A stretch of 64,000 nucleotides of DNA from Ignavibacteria bacterium (GCA_016720835.1 JADKJW010000004.1:183501-247500), one strand, 5' to 3'; shown: positions 17,074-26,758, numbered from the stretch's first letter. Numbers and translations: made by a program. The notes: generated by a model not told the origin, from the sequence alone.

Positions 17074-18783
17074 ATGAAACAGGCCGCAGCGCTCGTTCTA
17101 CTGGTGACACTTCTGGCCTCGTGCGGTCCCACGGTGAAGGTGACGACAAGCAGACGGGTCGTGACGGAGCCGATGGCGGAATGCCGTGCGACGGACGGTC
17201 CACGTCCGCTGTCGATCGACACCTCGTGCAGCGAAGGAACGCCGCGCTGTTACAAGATTCGCGCGCTTCCGCCGGGGCTTCAGTCGGTGGCCGATGAATT
17301 CGGCGTCAGCACCGCGGCCGATCTCGCGGACCCCGCGGGGGAACTGCTGGTGTACACCAGCATGAAGTCTCTCGACGGCGGGGTCGCGGGGCGGGACGCG
17401 AGTCAGAATCTCTGGTTCGCGCAGCGCGGCGCGGGGGGCGCGATCCGGTTCACACAGCCGCTGACATCCAACATGCGCATCGTGCACGAGGGCGCGCCCT
17501 CGATGTCTCCGGACGGCGCCTGGTTGTACTTCGCGGCAAAGAACCGTCCGGACACGCTCGGTGACTGCGACATCTACATGGCACGCATACTCCGGAAGGG
17601 CGAACGGATATCACTCGATGCTCCGATGCTGATTCCGCGCATCAACTCGCCGTACTTCGATTCGCATCCCTCGATTTCGCCCGACGGAACCACACTGTAT
17701 TTCGCATCGGACCGGCCGGGCGGTTATGGCAACACGGATCTCTGGACTTCAACGCGCGATGCGAACGGGGCGTGGTCGGAGCCGGCGAACCTGGGTCCGG
17801 TTCTGAACACGAGCTGCAACGAAATGACCCCGTTCATCTGCGGTGACAACACGACCCTGTACTTCGCATCGGACGGCCATGGCAGTGTGGGCGGACTCGA
17901 CATCTTCCTGACGGAACGATCGTCCGGCGGGTGGTCGAATCCCGTGAACGCGGGTGTGCCTCTCAACACCACGGACGACGAGTTCTTTCCGTCGACACCG
18001 CCGAGCGCGCGCGCGGACTCCATCCTGCTCTTTGCGTCCAACAGGCCCGGCGGCGCCGGAGGTTACGACCTGTATGGCATCTCTCCGAATCCGCAACCGC
18101 CGTCGCTTGTCACCCTGCGCGGTACCGTCCGTGGTGCACGAGCACAGGAAGCGGTCCCGCACGCGCGGCTGTTCTGGAAGGACAAGGGCAGCGGCGCCGT
18201 TGTCGCGACAGTGGAGACGAATCAGAACGGCGAGTACTACGTGGTCCTGACGAAGGGGCGGCGGTACGACGTGGGCGCGCAGGCGGAGCGGTATTTTTAC
18301 GACACGTACGAGGTGGACGCGCCGGACACTCCCGGCGTGCGCGAGTACTCGCACGATTTCCTTCTCGCCGAGACACTGAATCTCCGCATCAATTTTCCGT
18401 TCAACGACGCTGAGCATCCGCTCGACAGCGTGCTCGATGAAAACGGCGAGCCGACGTCGAGCACATGGAAGGACGCAATCGAATATCTCGCGCTGAATCT
18501 CACGAGCTACCGGGACCGCATCGCACGCATCACGCTGGCCGGCCACACCGATTCGGTCGGCACACGGGAGTACAACCGCCTGCTCAGCCAGAAACGCGCG
18601 GAGTTTGTCAGAAGCATCCTCCAGACCGTTCACGGGATTTCCCCAGACATCATCAGCATCATGGCCAGGGGAGAGGACGAGCTTCTCTCGCGCCGACCCG
18701 GTGAAAGCGACGAGGTCTTCAACACGCGGTGCAGACGCGTGGAATTGACAAAGGTGGCGCGCAAGGACGGAGAGCGTCGATGA
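17074..18783 (+). CDS. PD40 (WD40-like)/OmpA lipoprotein, PorE-like
   Basis: 569 residues from ATG 17074 (GGAGG 7 bases upstream). Lipobox LLASC near residue 16. Then PD40-type propeller repeats (about 90-340) with the recurring PSMSPDGAWLYFAAK, PSISPDGTTLYFASD pattern, a carboxypeptidase-regulatory-like beta-sandwich (about 345-435, TLRGTVRG), and a C-terminal OmpA domain (about 440-569) with AGHTDSVGTREYN and RRVEL. The order matches PorE, which tethers the type IX secretion machine to peptidoglycan, minus its N-terminal TPRs; other Bacteroidota OmpA lipoproteins share it. Its stop overlaps the start of the next gene (ATGA). Confidence 0.85.
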   Translation: MKQAAALVLLVTLLASCGPTVKVTTSRRVVTEPMAECRATDGPRPLSIDTSCSEGTPRCYKIRALPPGLQSVADEFGVSTAADLADPAGELLVYTSMKSLDGGVAGRDASQNLWFAQRGAGGAIRFTQPLTSNMRIVHEGAPSMSPDGAWLYFAAKNRPDTLGDCDIYMARILRKGERISLDAPMLIPRINSPYFDSHPSISPDGTTLYFASDRPGGYGNTDLWTSTRDANGAWSEPANLGPVLNTSCNEMTPFICGDNTTLYFASDGHGSVGGLDIFLTERSSGGWSNPVNAGVPLNTTDDEFFPSTPPSARADSILLFASNRPGGAGGYDLYGISPNPQPPSLVTLRGTVRGARAQEAVPHARLFWKDKGSGAVVATVETNQNGEYYVVLTKGRRYDVGAQAERYFYDTYEVDAPDTPGVREYSHDFLLAETLNLRINFPFNDAEHPLDSVLDENGEPTSSTWKDAIEYLALNLTSYRDRIARITLAGHTDSVGTREYNRLLSQKRAEFVRSILQTVHGISPDIISIMARGEDELLSRRPGESDEVFNTRCRRVELTKVARKDGERR

Positions 18784-20255
18784 TGGCGAGAGCCGCTTCA
18801 CTGACCGCAACGAGCGGGCGCGTTCCCATGAAACACACGCGCAACAGTGTCGCTTCCGCGCGATATCCGCTGTCGATCGCAGCGCTGATCGCATGTTCCC
18901 TGATGGCACTGCAGGGGTGCGGGTCTTTCCGTGAATCCTTCCTCGTCACGCGGTCGCGCACCGACACGTTTCATCAGCGCATCGTCGAGGAGGAACGCAC
19001 GCGCGGATTGGCAGGCAGCGACAACGGTGTGATACGCCCGACCGCGAAGCAGACCATCACGGAGCGCAGGGTGACGGAGTACGACAGCGTGTGTGTGCGC
19101 AACTATCCGAATTTCTCACGCTTCGGCGCGTTCGAGGTGGCGGGACTCGCGGCCGGCGGACGCGACGCCACGCGTCATCCCATCGGGAACGGATTGTTCG
19201 GGGTGCACAACACGTTCGGTCTGCGCGAGACACGAGATTCCGCGCTGTTCAACGGGTATCTGTTCCGCGCGGGCATCTGGGAGCACCGTTTTCCCGCGCT
19301 CGGAAAGGACTGGTCAATCGGGACCGCTCTCATCGAGGGTATCTTCAACGGCACGAAGGACGGGCAGCAACTGCTTGGTGTGCTTCCGGTGTATCTTCGC
19401 AAACGGATATATCTGCGCGACGCCCCTCCGTACGTGGACGTGCAACCGTTTGCGGGCGCGAGCCTGTTCGCGCCATTCCGCTATGTGCACGCGGGCGCCT
19501 CGCTGCATGTCGCGTTGTACGGCGGGGCGAATCTCTTCGCGCAGGCCGGGATCGCCGTTGGGGGGCGCGCGAATCCGGACGCGTCGGAGATCGACGCGCT
19601 CCGCGTCTTTCCGTACGCCGGGCTCGGCCTGTCGATGCTGGATTTCTGGAACACGGAAGCAGACATGGAGAGGGAGTGGCGGGATCATCGCGCGCCCGCG
19701 CGCCGCGTTGGTTTCCTCACGGTGACGATGCTTCGGAGCTCGGAGGGTGACAGCGACGGCATCGTGTTCGGCGACGGCACGTCGGACGAACTGGCCATAT
19801 CGCGAACCTTCAACGGCTTCATTGCGCAGTTCGGAAGCGTCGCCTTTCCCGCCGACGGCGTGCTGCGGAATCTCACACTGGGCACCTCGCTCGTCAACCT
19901 TTTCTGGCTTGGAAATTTCGAGGGCGGCGCGGGAATTCTTCCGTTTCGCGCGACATATCAGTCCTGGGTGTTTTCCAAAATTCTTCTCGAACCGTTCATC
20001 GAAGTCAATCTGTACCCGTCGCAGATCCTGCACATCGGCGCACGAGTGAATGCCGGCGATTTTCTGGGGATGAATCTCGGTGTGCAGGCGGGCGGCACAT
20101 ACGGCACGAGCGGCACCCTCACCAGCAACATCTTTCCCGGCTGGACGCAAGACGCGAGCGGCGTGTACGCGGGTGTCTCCTTCGGCGTTGGTGAATTCTA
20201 CACATCCCCGGTCATCGAGCATTTCAAAGACAAGATCGACTGCAGCGTGAAGTAA
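18780..20255 (+). CDS. Predicted outer-membrane protein with lipoprotein-like start
   Basis: 491 residues if read from ATG 18780, which overlaps the preceding TGA; the ATG at 18828 would start a cleaner lipoprotein leader ending in the lipobox LQGC. The rest is rich in aromatic/Gly alternating strands (FAGASLFAPFRYVHAGASLHVALYGGA is one stretch), consistent with a beta-barrel or surface beta-sandwich; no named domain is recognised. Translational coupling to the PD40-OmpA lipoprotein suggests the two work together in the outer membrane. Confidence 0.68.
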   Translation: MMARAASLTATSGRVPMKHTRNSVASARYPLSIAALIACSLMALQGCGSFRESFLVTRSRTDTFHQRIVEEERTRGLAGSDNGVIRPTAKQTITERRVTEYDSVCVRNYPNFSRFGAFEVAGLAAGGRDATRHPIGNGLFGVHNTFGLRETRDSALFNGYLFRAGIWEHRFPALGKDWSIGTALIEGIFNGTKDGQQLLGVLPVYLRKRIYLRDAPPYVDVQPFAGASLFAPFRYVHAGASLHVALYGGANLFAQAGIAVGGRANPDASEIDALRVFPYAGLGLSMLDFWNTEADMEREWRDHRAPARRVGFLTVTMLRSSEGDSDGIVFGDGTSDELAISRTFNGFIAQFGSVAFPADGVLRNLTLGTSLVNLFWLGNFEGGAGILPFRATYQSWVFSKILLEPFIEVNLYPSQILHIGARVNAGDFLGMNLGVQAGGTYGTSGTLTSNIFPGWTQDASGVYAGVSFGVGEFYTSPVIEHFKDKIDCSVK

Positions 20256-20340
20256 CGCATCCCGGCCACTCCTTCGCCGCCGGACGCAGCCACGCTTCCT
20301 GCGTTGACCGGACTGCTTCTTCACGCCCCGGCCCTCGTCC

Positions 20341-20372
20341 TTGGATTTCGCGCCTCGCCTCGGTACCTTTTC
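20341..20372 (+). promoter_or_regulatory. Predicted uvrA promoter
   Basis: TTG (20341-20343), 20 bases, TACCTTTTC (20364-20372); about 40 bases of leader to the ATG at 20418. No LexA-like box is apparent. Confidence 0.4.
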
Positions 20373-20417
20373 AGATTCGGAAATTTGTAACGGACGACGA
20401 AGCGGAAGCGCATCACT

Positions 20418-23240
20418 ATGGCGGTTGCAGCGGGGAAGGACAGAAAGCGGGCGGGGAAAAGCGGCGTCGCGACCGAAGGCACACCGCGATCCAACCTTGT
20501 GATCCAGGGAGCGCGGGTCAACAACCTGAAGAACGTCTCCATCTCGCTGCCGCGCAACGCGCTCATCGTGGTGACGGGCGTCAGCGGCTCGGGCAAATCG
20601 AGCCTCGCCTTCGACACGATCTATGCCGAGGGGCAGCGCCGTTACGTGGAGAGTCTCTCCGCCTACGCGCGGCAGTTCCTCGAGCGCATGAACAAGCCCG
20701 ACGTGGACTTCATCCAGGGCATCGCGCCGGCGATCGCGATCGAGCAGAAACCCACGGGACGCAATCCGCGTTCCACCGTCGGCACATCCACCGAAATCTA
20801 CGATTACCTGCGTCTGCTCTTCGCGCGCATCGGCCGGACCTCCTGCATCAACGACGGGTTGCACGTGCAGCGCGATTCGGTGCGGACCGTGATGGAGCGG
20901 CTCGGCACGCTCCCCGACGGCGCGAAGGTGCTGCTCCTTTTTCCAATGCATCCGCACGAGGGCCACTCGATGCCGGAGGAGCTCGAGAACCTGCGCAAGC
21001 GCGGTTTCATCCGCATCGTCGTGCGCGGCGACGTGATCAATCTCGAAGACATCGACACCGTGGACGCCGCCAAGGACGAGGTCTTCGTGCTTGTCGACCG
21101 TCTTGTGTGGCGGAGCGACGGGGACAGTTCGCGTTTCAGCGATTCGCTCGAGACGGCCTTCTCCGAGGGCGATGGCTACGTGCGCGTGCGCGTGTTGGAG
21201 ACGGACGAGGAGTGGAAGTTCAGCGCGGCCTTCGAGTGCACGCAATGCCACACGCGCTACGTGGAGCCCGAGCCGCGACTTTTTTCCTTCAACAATCCCG
21301 CGGGCGCCTGCCCGGAATGCCAGGGTTTCGGCCGCACGACCGGCATCGATCCCAGGCTCGTCGTGCCCAACCCGAACAAGACTCTTGCCGAGGGCGCCGT
21401 GCAGCCGTGGACCACGCCCAAGCACAGCAAGCATTACCGCGATCTCGAGAAGGTCGCCGCATCAGCCGGTATTCCGTTGCACGTTCCGTACCGCGAGCTG
21501 ACGAAGGAACAGAAGGATCTGATCTGGAACGGTGTGAAGGGTTTCAAGGGCGTGCGGGGATTCTTCCGCATGGTGGAAGAGAACAACTACAAGATGCACT
21601 ACCGCATCCTGATGGCGCGCTACCGCGGCTACACGCCCTGCCAGTCCTGCGACGGCGCCCGTCTCAGGCCTGAAGCGCTGGCCGTGCGCGTGAACGACAC
21701 CACGCTCGGCGCCCTCGTCCGAATGACGATAGAGGAGCTTGAGATCTTTTTTACGAAGGCCGTGTTCACGCCGTTCGAAACCGGCGTGGCCTCGCGCATC
21801 CTCGAAGAAATCCGCAAGCGCGTGCGCATCCTCAACGAGATCGGCCTGGGGTACCTGACGCTGGACCGCCTCTCGCACACGCTGTCGGGCGGGGAATCGC
21901 AGCGCATCAACATCGCGACGTCGCTGGGGTCGGCGCTCGTCGGAACCCTGTACGTGCTGGATGAGCCGACCATCGGCCTGCATTCGCGCGACAACACGCG
22001 GTTGATTTCCATTCTCACGTCGCTGCGCGACAGCGGCAACACCGTGCTCGTGGTGGAGCACGACCGCGAAATGATGGAACAGGCCGACATGATCGTGGAC
22101 ATGGGTCCCTTCGCCGGCGAGCACGGCGGAGAAGTGGTCGCCTCGGGAACGTACGCGGAGCTGGTGAAAAACAAGGAATCGCTCACCGGGAAGTACCTCA
22201 GCGGAAAACTCTCCATCCCGGTACCGCGCAAGCGGCGGAAGGCGCCGAGCGAGCTGGTCGTGCTCTCGCCGACGCAGAACAACCTCAAGGGCATGGATGT
22301 CGCGATCCCGCTCGGTGTGTTCACCTGCGTGACGGGTGTGAGCGGGTCGGGAAAGAGCACGCTGGTGCACGACGTGCTGTACGCGGGTCTGAAGAAAGAA
22401 CTCGAGGGCATGGTGGAGGACGAGGTGGGCGTCTTCTCCGGATTCACCGGGTCGAGGAAGGTGAAGCATGTGGAGATGGTGGACCAGTCGCCCATCGGCC
22501 GCACCCCGCGCTCAAATCCGGTGACCTACCTCAAGGCGTTCGACACCATGCGCGAATTATTCGCGGCCACCGCGGCGGCGAAGCTGCGCGGCTTCGGTCC
22601 CGGGGCCTTCTCGTTCAACGTGCCCGGCGGGCGCTGCGACATCTGCGAGGGCGACGGCTTCATCACCGTTGAAATGCAGTTCATGGCGAACCTGTACCTC
22701 GAGTGCGAGGCCTGCAAGGGCACGCGCTACAAGAAGGAGCTGCTGGACATCCGCTACCACGGCAAGAACATCGTGGACGTGCTGGGCATGAGCGTTGCCG
22801 AAGCGCTCATCTTCTTCGAGCGTACCGCGCGCGTCGCCAACAAGCTGCGCGTGCTCGACGACGTGGGTCTCGGCTACATGAAGCTCGGCCAGCCCGCGAC
22901 GACGCTCTCGGGCGGCGAGGCGCAGCGCCTGAAGCTCGCGTTGCATCTGACGATGAAGTCCGACGAGCACACACTGTTCATTTTCGACGAGCCCACCACC
23001 GGTCTGCACTTCCACGACATCAAGAAGCTGCTCTCCTGCTTCGACGCCCTGATCGAGGCCGGGCACAGCGTGCTGATCATCGAGCACAACCTCGACGTGA
23101 TCAAGTGCGCGGACTGGATTGTGGATCTCGGTCCCGAGGGCGGCGATCGCGGAGGAGAGATCGTGGCCCAGGGCACGCCGGAGGAGGTGGCGAAAGAGCT
23201 GAAATCCTACACGGGAACGTATTTGAAGGCGGCGTTGTAA
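20418..23240 (+). CDS. uvrA: Excinuclease ABC subunit UvrA
   Basis: Damage-recognition ATPase of nucleotide excision repair. 940 residues, full length. Two ABC ATPase modules: Walker A GVSGSGKSSLAFD (about residue 53) and GVSGSGKSTLVHD (about 637), signatures LSGGESQRI (about 490) and LSGGEAQRL (about 830). Two zinc modules are present: CTQCHTRY with CPECQGFG, and CDICEGDG with CEACKGTRY. The first 20 residues form a basic, non-conserved extension (AAGKDRKRAGKSG). No Shine-Dalgarno is seen. uvrB and uvrC are not in the window. Convergent with radA. Confidence 0.98.
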   Translation: MAVAAGKDRKRAGKSGVATEGTPRSNLVIQGARVNNLKNVSISLPRNALIVVTGVSGSGKSSLAFDTIYAEGQRRYVESLSAYARQFLERMNKPDVDFIQGIAPAIAIEQKPTGRNPRSTVGTSTEIYDYLRLLFARIGRTSCINDGLHVQRDSVRTVMERLGTLPDGAKVLLLFPMHPHEGHSMPEELENLRKRGFIRIVVRGDVINLEDIDTVDAAKDEVFVLVDRLVWRSDGDSSRFSDSLETAFSEGDGYVRVRVLETDEEWKFSAAFECTQCHTRYVEPEPRLFSFNNPAGACPECQGFGRTTGIDPRLVVPNPNKTLAEGAVQPWTTPKHSKHYRDLEKVAASAGIPLHVPYRELTKEQKDLIWNGVKGFKGVRGFFRMVEENNYKMHYRILMARYRGYTPCQSCDGARLRPEALAVRVNDTTLGALVRMTIEELEIFFTKAVFTPFETGVASRILEEIRKRVRILNEIGLGYLTLDRLSHTLSGGESQRINIATSLGSALVGTLYVLDEPTIGLHSRDNTRLISILTSLRDSGNTVLVVEHDREMMEQADMIVDMGPFAGEHGGEVVASGTYAELVKNKESLTGKYLSGKLSIPVPRKRRKAPSELVVLSPTQNNLKGMDVAIPLGVFTCVTGVSGSGKSTLVHDVLYAGLKKELEGMVEDEVGVFSGFTGSRKVKHVEMVDQSPIGRTPRSNPVTYLKAFDTMRELFAATAAAKLRGFGPGAFSFNVPGGRCDICEGDGFITVEMQFMANLYLECEACKGTRYKKELLDIRYHGKNIVDVLGMSVAEALIFFERTARVANKLRVLDDVGLGYMKLGQPATTLSGGEAQRLKLALHLTMKSDEHTLFIFDEPTTGLHFHDIKKLLSCFDALIEAGHSVLIIEHNLDVIKCADWIVDLGPEGGDRGGEIVAQGTPEEVAKELKSYTGTYLKAAL

Positions 23241-23332
23241 GGGAAGCACGGAAGCACGACGTCACGCCGTGGATCGGGACGATTCTGCACGGAATCCGGG
23301 CATGAACACGCATTCGCGGCAATGTCGCAGGA

Positions 23333-24703
23333 CTACTTCACCAGCCGTTCCATCGCATTGGCAATCGTTTCCACCTCGACGACGGCGATCTGTCCCTTTC
23401 GTTTCTCCTTGAGATTTCCCTTCGGAACCACCACACGCTCGAAGCCGAGTTTCTCCGCTTCGGTGATGCGTTTTTCGAGATGGCTGACGGAGCGGATTTC
23501 GCCGCCGAGGCCGATTTCGCCGATGACGACGGTGGAATGGTGGATGGCCGCGTCGCGCGCGCTGGAGACGATGGCCGCGGCGACGGAGAGGTCCACGGCG
23601 GGTTCGTCGATGCGCACGCCGCCGGCGATGTTCGCGAACACGTCGAACTGTCCGGTGCGCAGGCCGTAGCGTTTCTCGAGCACGGCGAGCAACAGCGAGA
23701 GGCGCTTGCCGTCGATGCCCGACACGGCGCGCTGCGGCATGCCGAAGTTGCTGGGCGAGACGAGGGCCTGCACTTCCACGAGCAGTGCGCGCGTCCCTTC
23801 GATACTCGCGAAGACGCAGGAACCCGAGATGCCGCGCGAGCGCTCGGAGAGGAACACCTCGCTCGGATTGTCGACTTCGCGCAGTCCGTTCTCGCGCATC
23901 TCGAAGATGCCGATCTCGTTGGTGGAGCCGAAGCGGTTTTTGAGGCCGCGCACGATACGGTAGGCGTGATGGTGGTCGCCTTCGAACTGAAGGACCGTGT
24001 CCACCATGTGCTCGAGGACGCGCGGGCCGGCGATGATGCCGTCCTTGGTCACGTGTCCGATCAGGAACATCGGAATGTTGGACGATTTCGCGTACTGCAG
24101 CAGCAGGGCCGCGCATTCGCGCACCTGCGAGATGCTGCCCGGCGCGCTCTCGAGTTCGGGGCGGTACATTGTCTGGATGGAATCGACCACGACGAGGGCG
24201 GGATGCGTGGTCTCGATCGCGTGCAGGATGGCGTCGATGTTGGTTTCGGCGAGCACAAGGAAGCGTTCCGACAGCGCGTTGAGGCGTTCGGCGCGGAGTT
24301 TGATCTGCCGGAGGGACTCTTCGCCGCTGATGTAGAGGATGGTTCCCTCCGCATCGGAAGACCCGCCCAGGCGATGGCAGATCTGCATCATCAGTGTGGA
24401 TTTGCCGATGCCGGGATCGCCGCCGAGCAGGATCATCGAGCCGGGAACGATGCCGCCGCCCAGCACGCGATCGACCTCCTTCAGTCCGGTGCGAATGCGT
24501 GCATCACGGTCCGCATCGATGGCGCCTATCGGCACGGGATCGGTGCTGCTTGCGGTCCGGCGCGCGCCTTTGCCCTTCACCTCGGGCTGCACGAACTCCT
24601 CCACAAGCGTGTTCCACTGACCGCAGCCGTCGCATTTCCCGCTCCATTTTTGAGAGGACTGGCCGCAGGATTGACAGACGTATCGGGTTGTGCGTTTGGC
24701 CAT
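23333..24703 (-). CDS. radA: DNA repair protein RadA
   Basis: RecA-related branch-migration helicase that processes recombination intermediates. 456 residues. N-terminal zinc finger CQSCGQSSQKWSGKCDGC, RecA-like core with Walker A GGDPGIGKSTL (about residue 102), the RadA hallmark KNRFGSTNEIG (about 254), and a Lon-protease-like C-terminal domain (GGVRIDEPAVDLSVAAAI). ATG 24703 has no Shine-Dalgarno; instead a pyrimidine-rich repeat (minus strand) ends at the start codon with TCCCATCCATGGCC, a 14-base string also found at the glycyl-tRNA synthetase start. Confidence 0.97.
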   Translation of the reverse strand: MAKRTTRYVCQSCGQSSQKWSGKCDGCGQWNTLVEEFVQPEVKGKGARRTASSTDPVPIGAIDADRDARIRTGLKEVDRVLGGGIVPGSMILLGGDPGIGKSTLMMQICHRLGGSSDAEGTILYISGEESLRQIKLRAERLNALSERFLVLAETNIDAILHAIETTHPALVVVDSIQTMYRPELESAPGSISQVRECAALLLQYAKSSNIPMFLIGHVTKDGIIAGPRVLEHMVDTVLQFEGDHHHAYRIVRGLKNRFGSTNEIGIFEMRENGLREVDNPSEVFLSERSRGISGSCVFASIEGTRALLVEVQALVSPSNFGMPQRAVSGIDGKRLSLLLAVLEKRYGLRTGQFDVFANIAGGVRIDEPAVDLSVAAAIVSSARDAAIHHSTVVIGEIGLGGEIRSVSHLEKRITEAEKLGFERVVVPKGNLKEKRKGQIAVVEVETIANAMERLVK

Positions 24704-24800
24704 GGATGGGATTGGGGAAGGTGGAAGGTGACAGGTGGATAGTGGAAGGGGGCAGGTGGAATGTCGAAGGTGACAGGTTGAAGTGGAACGTGACAGGTGC
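24704..24800. repeat. Short-word repeat family A, copy 1 (radA leader)
   Basis: Irregular runs of the words GGTGGAAGGTGACAGGT, GGGGGCAGGTGGAA and relatives on the + strand, i.e. CACCT/TTCCAC words in the direction of radA. Similar sequence occurs at 42940-43005, 43452-43556 and (inverted) 44243-44297. Confidence 0.75.
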
Positions 24801-24808
24801 GATGTTTC

Positions 24809-25429
24809 TCAACGGCCCTTGATGAGCGTGGCTTCGAGCGGCACTTCCTTGATGCGGAAGGAGCCGGTGAACGCGGTGGTGAAGGGTGCGGAGACGTCGA
24901 GGAAGGACTTGGAGACGCCCTCGATGCGTGCGACGATGGCGCCGGTGAGGAAGCCGTCCCTGCTGTCCTCGATCGTGATGGTACCGGTACATTTCTGCCC
25001 ATCGAGGCGCAGCGGTTTGTCGCCGAGATGGAAGCGATAGAATTTGACTTCCGCCGCCTTCGCGAGGTCATATGTTCCGGGCGCCATGGACGGCAGCTCG
25101 ATGCCGAACCAGGTTTCCGAGGCGACCTCCGCGCCGGCTTCCTTCTCCTTCGCGAACACGCTGATGACAAGCACGTCATGCGTACCCGGCTTGAGCTGAA
25201 TGACGCGGATTGCCTGCAGCGGATCGTCCACCTTCGTGGAAGGATCGATGGACGCGTCGCGTACGAAGTAGCGGTCCTCGTACTGGAAGACGCGTGGCGG
25301 TGCGGGGGGCGTGACGTCCACCGTCCCTGTTTCCGGCTTTACGGTCCGGATCTCCTCTTTCGGAGAAGAACAGGACGCGAGGAACACTGCGCCGAACAGC
25401 GTGGCGTGAAACAGTCTGCGGGTACTCAT
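24809..25429 (-). CDS. Hypothetical lipoprotein
   Basis: 206 residues from ATG 25429 (AAAGG ten bases upstream); ATG 25438 is a possible alternative. Signal peptide with lipobox FLASC (Cys about 20). The rest reads as a beta-sandwich-like protein with no named domain (e.g. YDLAKAAEVKFYRFHLGDKP, TGTITIEDSRDGFLTGAI), suggesting a periplasm- or surface-exposed lipoprotein. Lies between radA and meaB on the same strand; the family A repeat separates it from radA. Confidence 0.7.
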   Translation of the reverse strand: MSTRRLFHATLFGAVFLASCSSPKEEIRTVKPETGTVDVTPPAPPRVFQYEDRYFVRDASIDPSTKVDDPLQAIRVIQLKPGTHDVLVISVFAKEKEAGAEVASETWFGIELPSMAPGTYDLAKAAEVKFYRFHLGDKPLRLDGQKCTGTITIEDSRDGFLTGAIVARIEGVSKSFLDVSAPFTTAFTGSFRIKEVPLEATLIKGR

Positions 25430-25473
25430 GGTATGCATGCCTTTCGTTCGTTGCGAATCGGTATCGTCGAGGC

Positions 25474-26628
25474 TTATTCCCTTTCGTGCTTTTCGGTGAA
25501 AAACGCGTCGAGGAGTTGTTGTGCGGCGGAGACGGCCGGAAGGGTTCCGTCGAGCACGCGTCGTTCGAGGTCGGGGAGAAGCGTCGCAACGCGGGGGTGC
25601 GCCTCGAAGCGGTCGCGCAGCGAGTCGTGGATCGTGTCCTCCATCCAGTCGCGGGACTGCGTTTTGCGGCGCTGCTCGAGGGCGCCATTTGCGGACATGG
25701 TTGTGCGGAAGCGGGTGATCGTATCCCACACGCCCTCGATGCCATCGGCGGTGAGCGAGGAGCAGGTGAGGACGGGAGGCGACCAGTCCGGCGACGGAGG
25801 GCGCATCAGATGCAGGGCCATTTCGTAATCGCCGCGCGCGCGCCGCGCCGCCATGATGTTGTCGCCATCGGCCTTGTTGATGACGACCGCATCCGCGAGT
25901 TCCATGATGCCGCGTTTGATTCCCTGGAGCTGATCGCCCGCGCCGGCGAGCATCAGAAGCAGGAAAAAATCGACCATTGAATGCACGACGGTTTCCGATT
26001 GTCCGACGCCGACGGTTTCGACGAACACCGCGTCGAAGCCCGCGGCCTCGCAGACGAGCATCGCCTCGCGCGTCTTGCGCGCGACGCCGCCGAGCGAACC
26101 CGCGGAGGGCGAAGGCCGGATGAAGGCCGCCGGGTCGGCGGAAAGGCGCTCCATGCGCGTCTTGTCGCCCATGATGCTGCCTTTCGAGATGCGGCTGCTC
26201 GGGTCGATGGCGAGGACCGCGAGGTGATAGCCGCGCGCCGTCAGGTGAAGGCCCAGCGCCTCGATGAAGGTGCTCTTTCCCACGCCCGGCACGCCGGTGA
26301 TGCCCACCCGCACCGAGCGACCGCTGTGCGGCAGCACGCGTTCGAGCAATTCCAGCGCTTTGCGTGCATGCGCGGGATGCGCACTCTCGATGAGCGTGAT
26401 CGCGCGACCGAGAATGACGCGGTCGCCCGACAGGATGCCCCCGGCAAGCTCGTCGACGGAAAGGTCTTTCGAGCGGCTCTTCGTATTCGACGCCGGGGAG
26501 ACATTTCCCGGTGACATCGTGCCGGGTGAGACGGACAGCGCCTGACCGGTGACGGATGCTGAGGCGAATTCCGCGCCGCCGCGGGCTTCGGAATTCGGGT
26601 CGGGGGATTTTTTTCTTCCGGCGCTCAT
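25474..26628 (-). CDS. meaB: Methylmalonyl-CoA mutase-associated GTPase MeaB
   Basis: G3E GTPase that gates cobalamin loading and protects methylmalonyl-CoA mutase (ArgK/MMAA family). 384 residues from ATG 26628. Walker A GVPGVGKSTFIEAL, switch regions with DPSSRISKGSIMGDKTRM, VETVGVGQSE and base-specifying NKADGDN are canonical. Residues 1-60 form a low-complexity Ser/Pro/Lys extension absent from most relatives; a shorter start would need a non-ATG codon. Its client is most likely the mutase at 1-1761, although the two are not adjacent. Confidence 0.93.
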   Translation of the reverse strand: MSAGRKKSPDPNSEARGGAEFASASVTGQALSVSPGTMSPGNVSPASNTKSRSKDLSVDELAGGILSGDRVILGRAITLIESAHPAHARKALELLERVLPHSGRSVRVGITGVPGVGKSTFIEALGLHLTARGYHLAVLAIDPSSRISKGSIMGDKTRMERLSADPAAFIRPSPSAGSLGGVARKTREAMLVCEAAGFDAVFVETVGVGQSETVVHSMVDFFLLLMLAGAGDQLQGIKRGIMELADAVVINKADGDNIMAARRARGDYEMALHLMRPPSPDWSPPVLTCSSLTADGIEGVWDTITRFRTTMSANGALEQRRKTQSRDWMEDTIHDSLRDRFEAHPRVATLLPDLERRVLDGTLPAVSAAQQLLDAFFTEKHERE

Positions 26629-26726
26629 GTGTGCGCTAAACTCGACATTGAGGGAGTAAGAATCAACGAGCCGCGGCTGCGTGTCCCCCCTGGGAATCAC
26701 GGCCGGCGAGGTCCCGCGCGATTGCA

Positions 26727-26758
26727 TTGCCGATATCGCGCGCCGGCAGTACATTTCG
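26727..26758 (+). promoter_or_regulatory. Predicted promoter of the SIMPL-domain gene
   Basis: TTG (26727-26729), 20 bases, TACATTTCG (26750-26758); about 25 bases of leader to ATG 26789. Confidence 0.42.

Noticed and set aside
19314..21434. Leftward open frame of 706 codons opposite uvrA and the outer-membrane protein gene
   Set aside because: Opposes two recognised genes and encodes low-complexity Arg/His/Glu-rich sequence.
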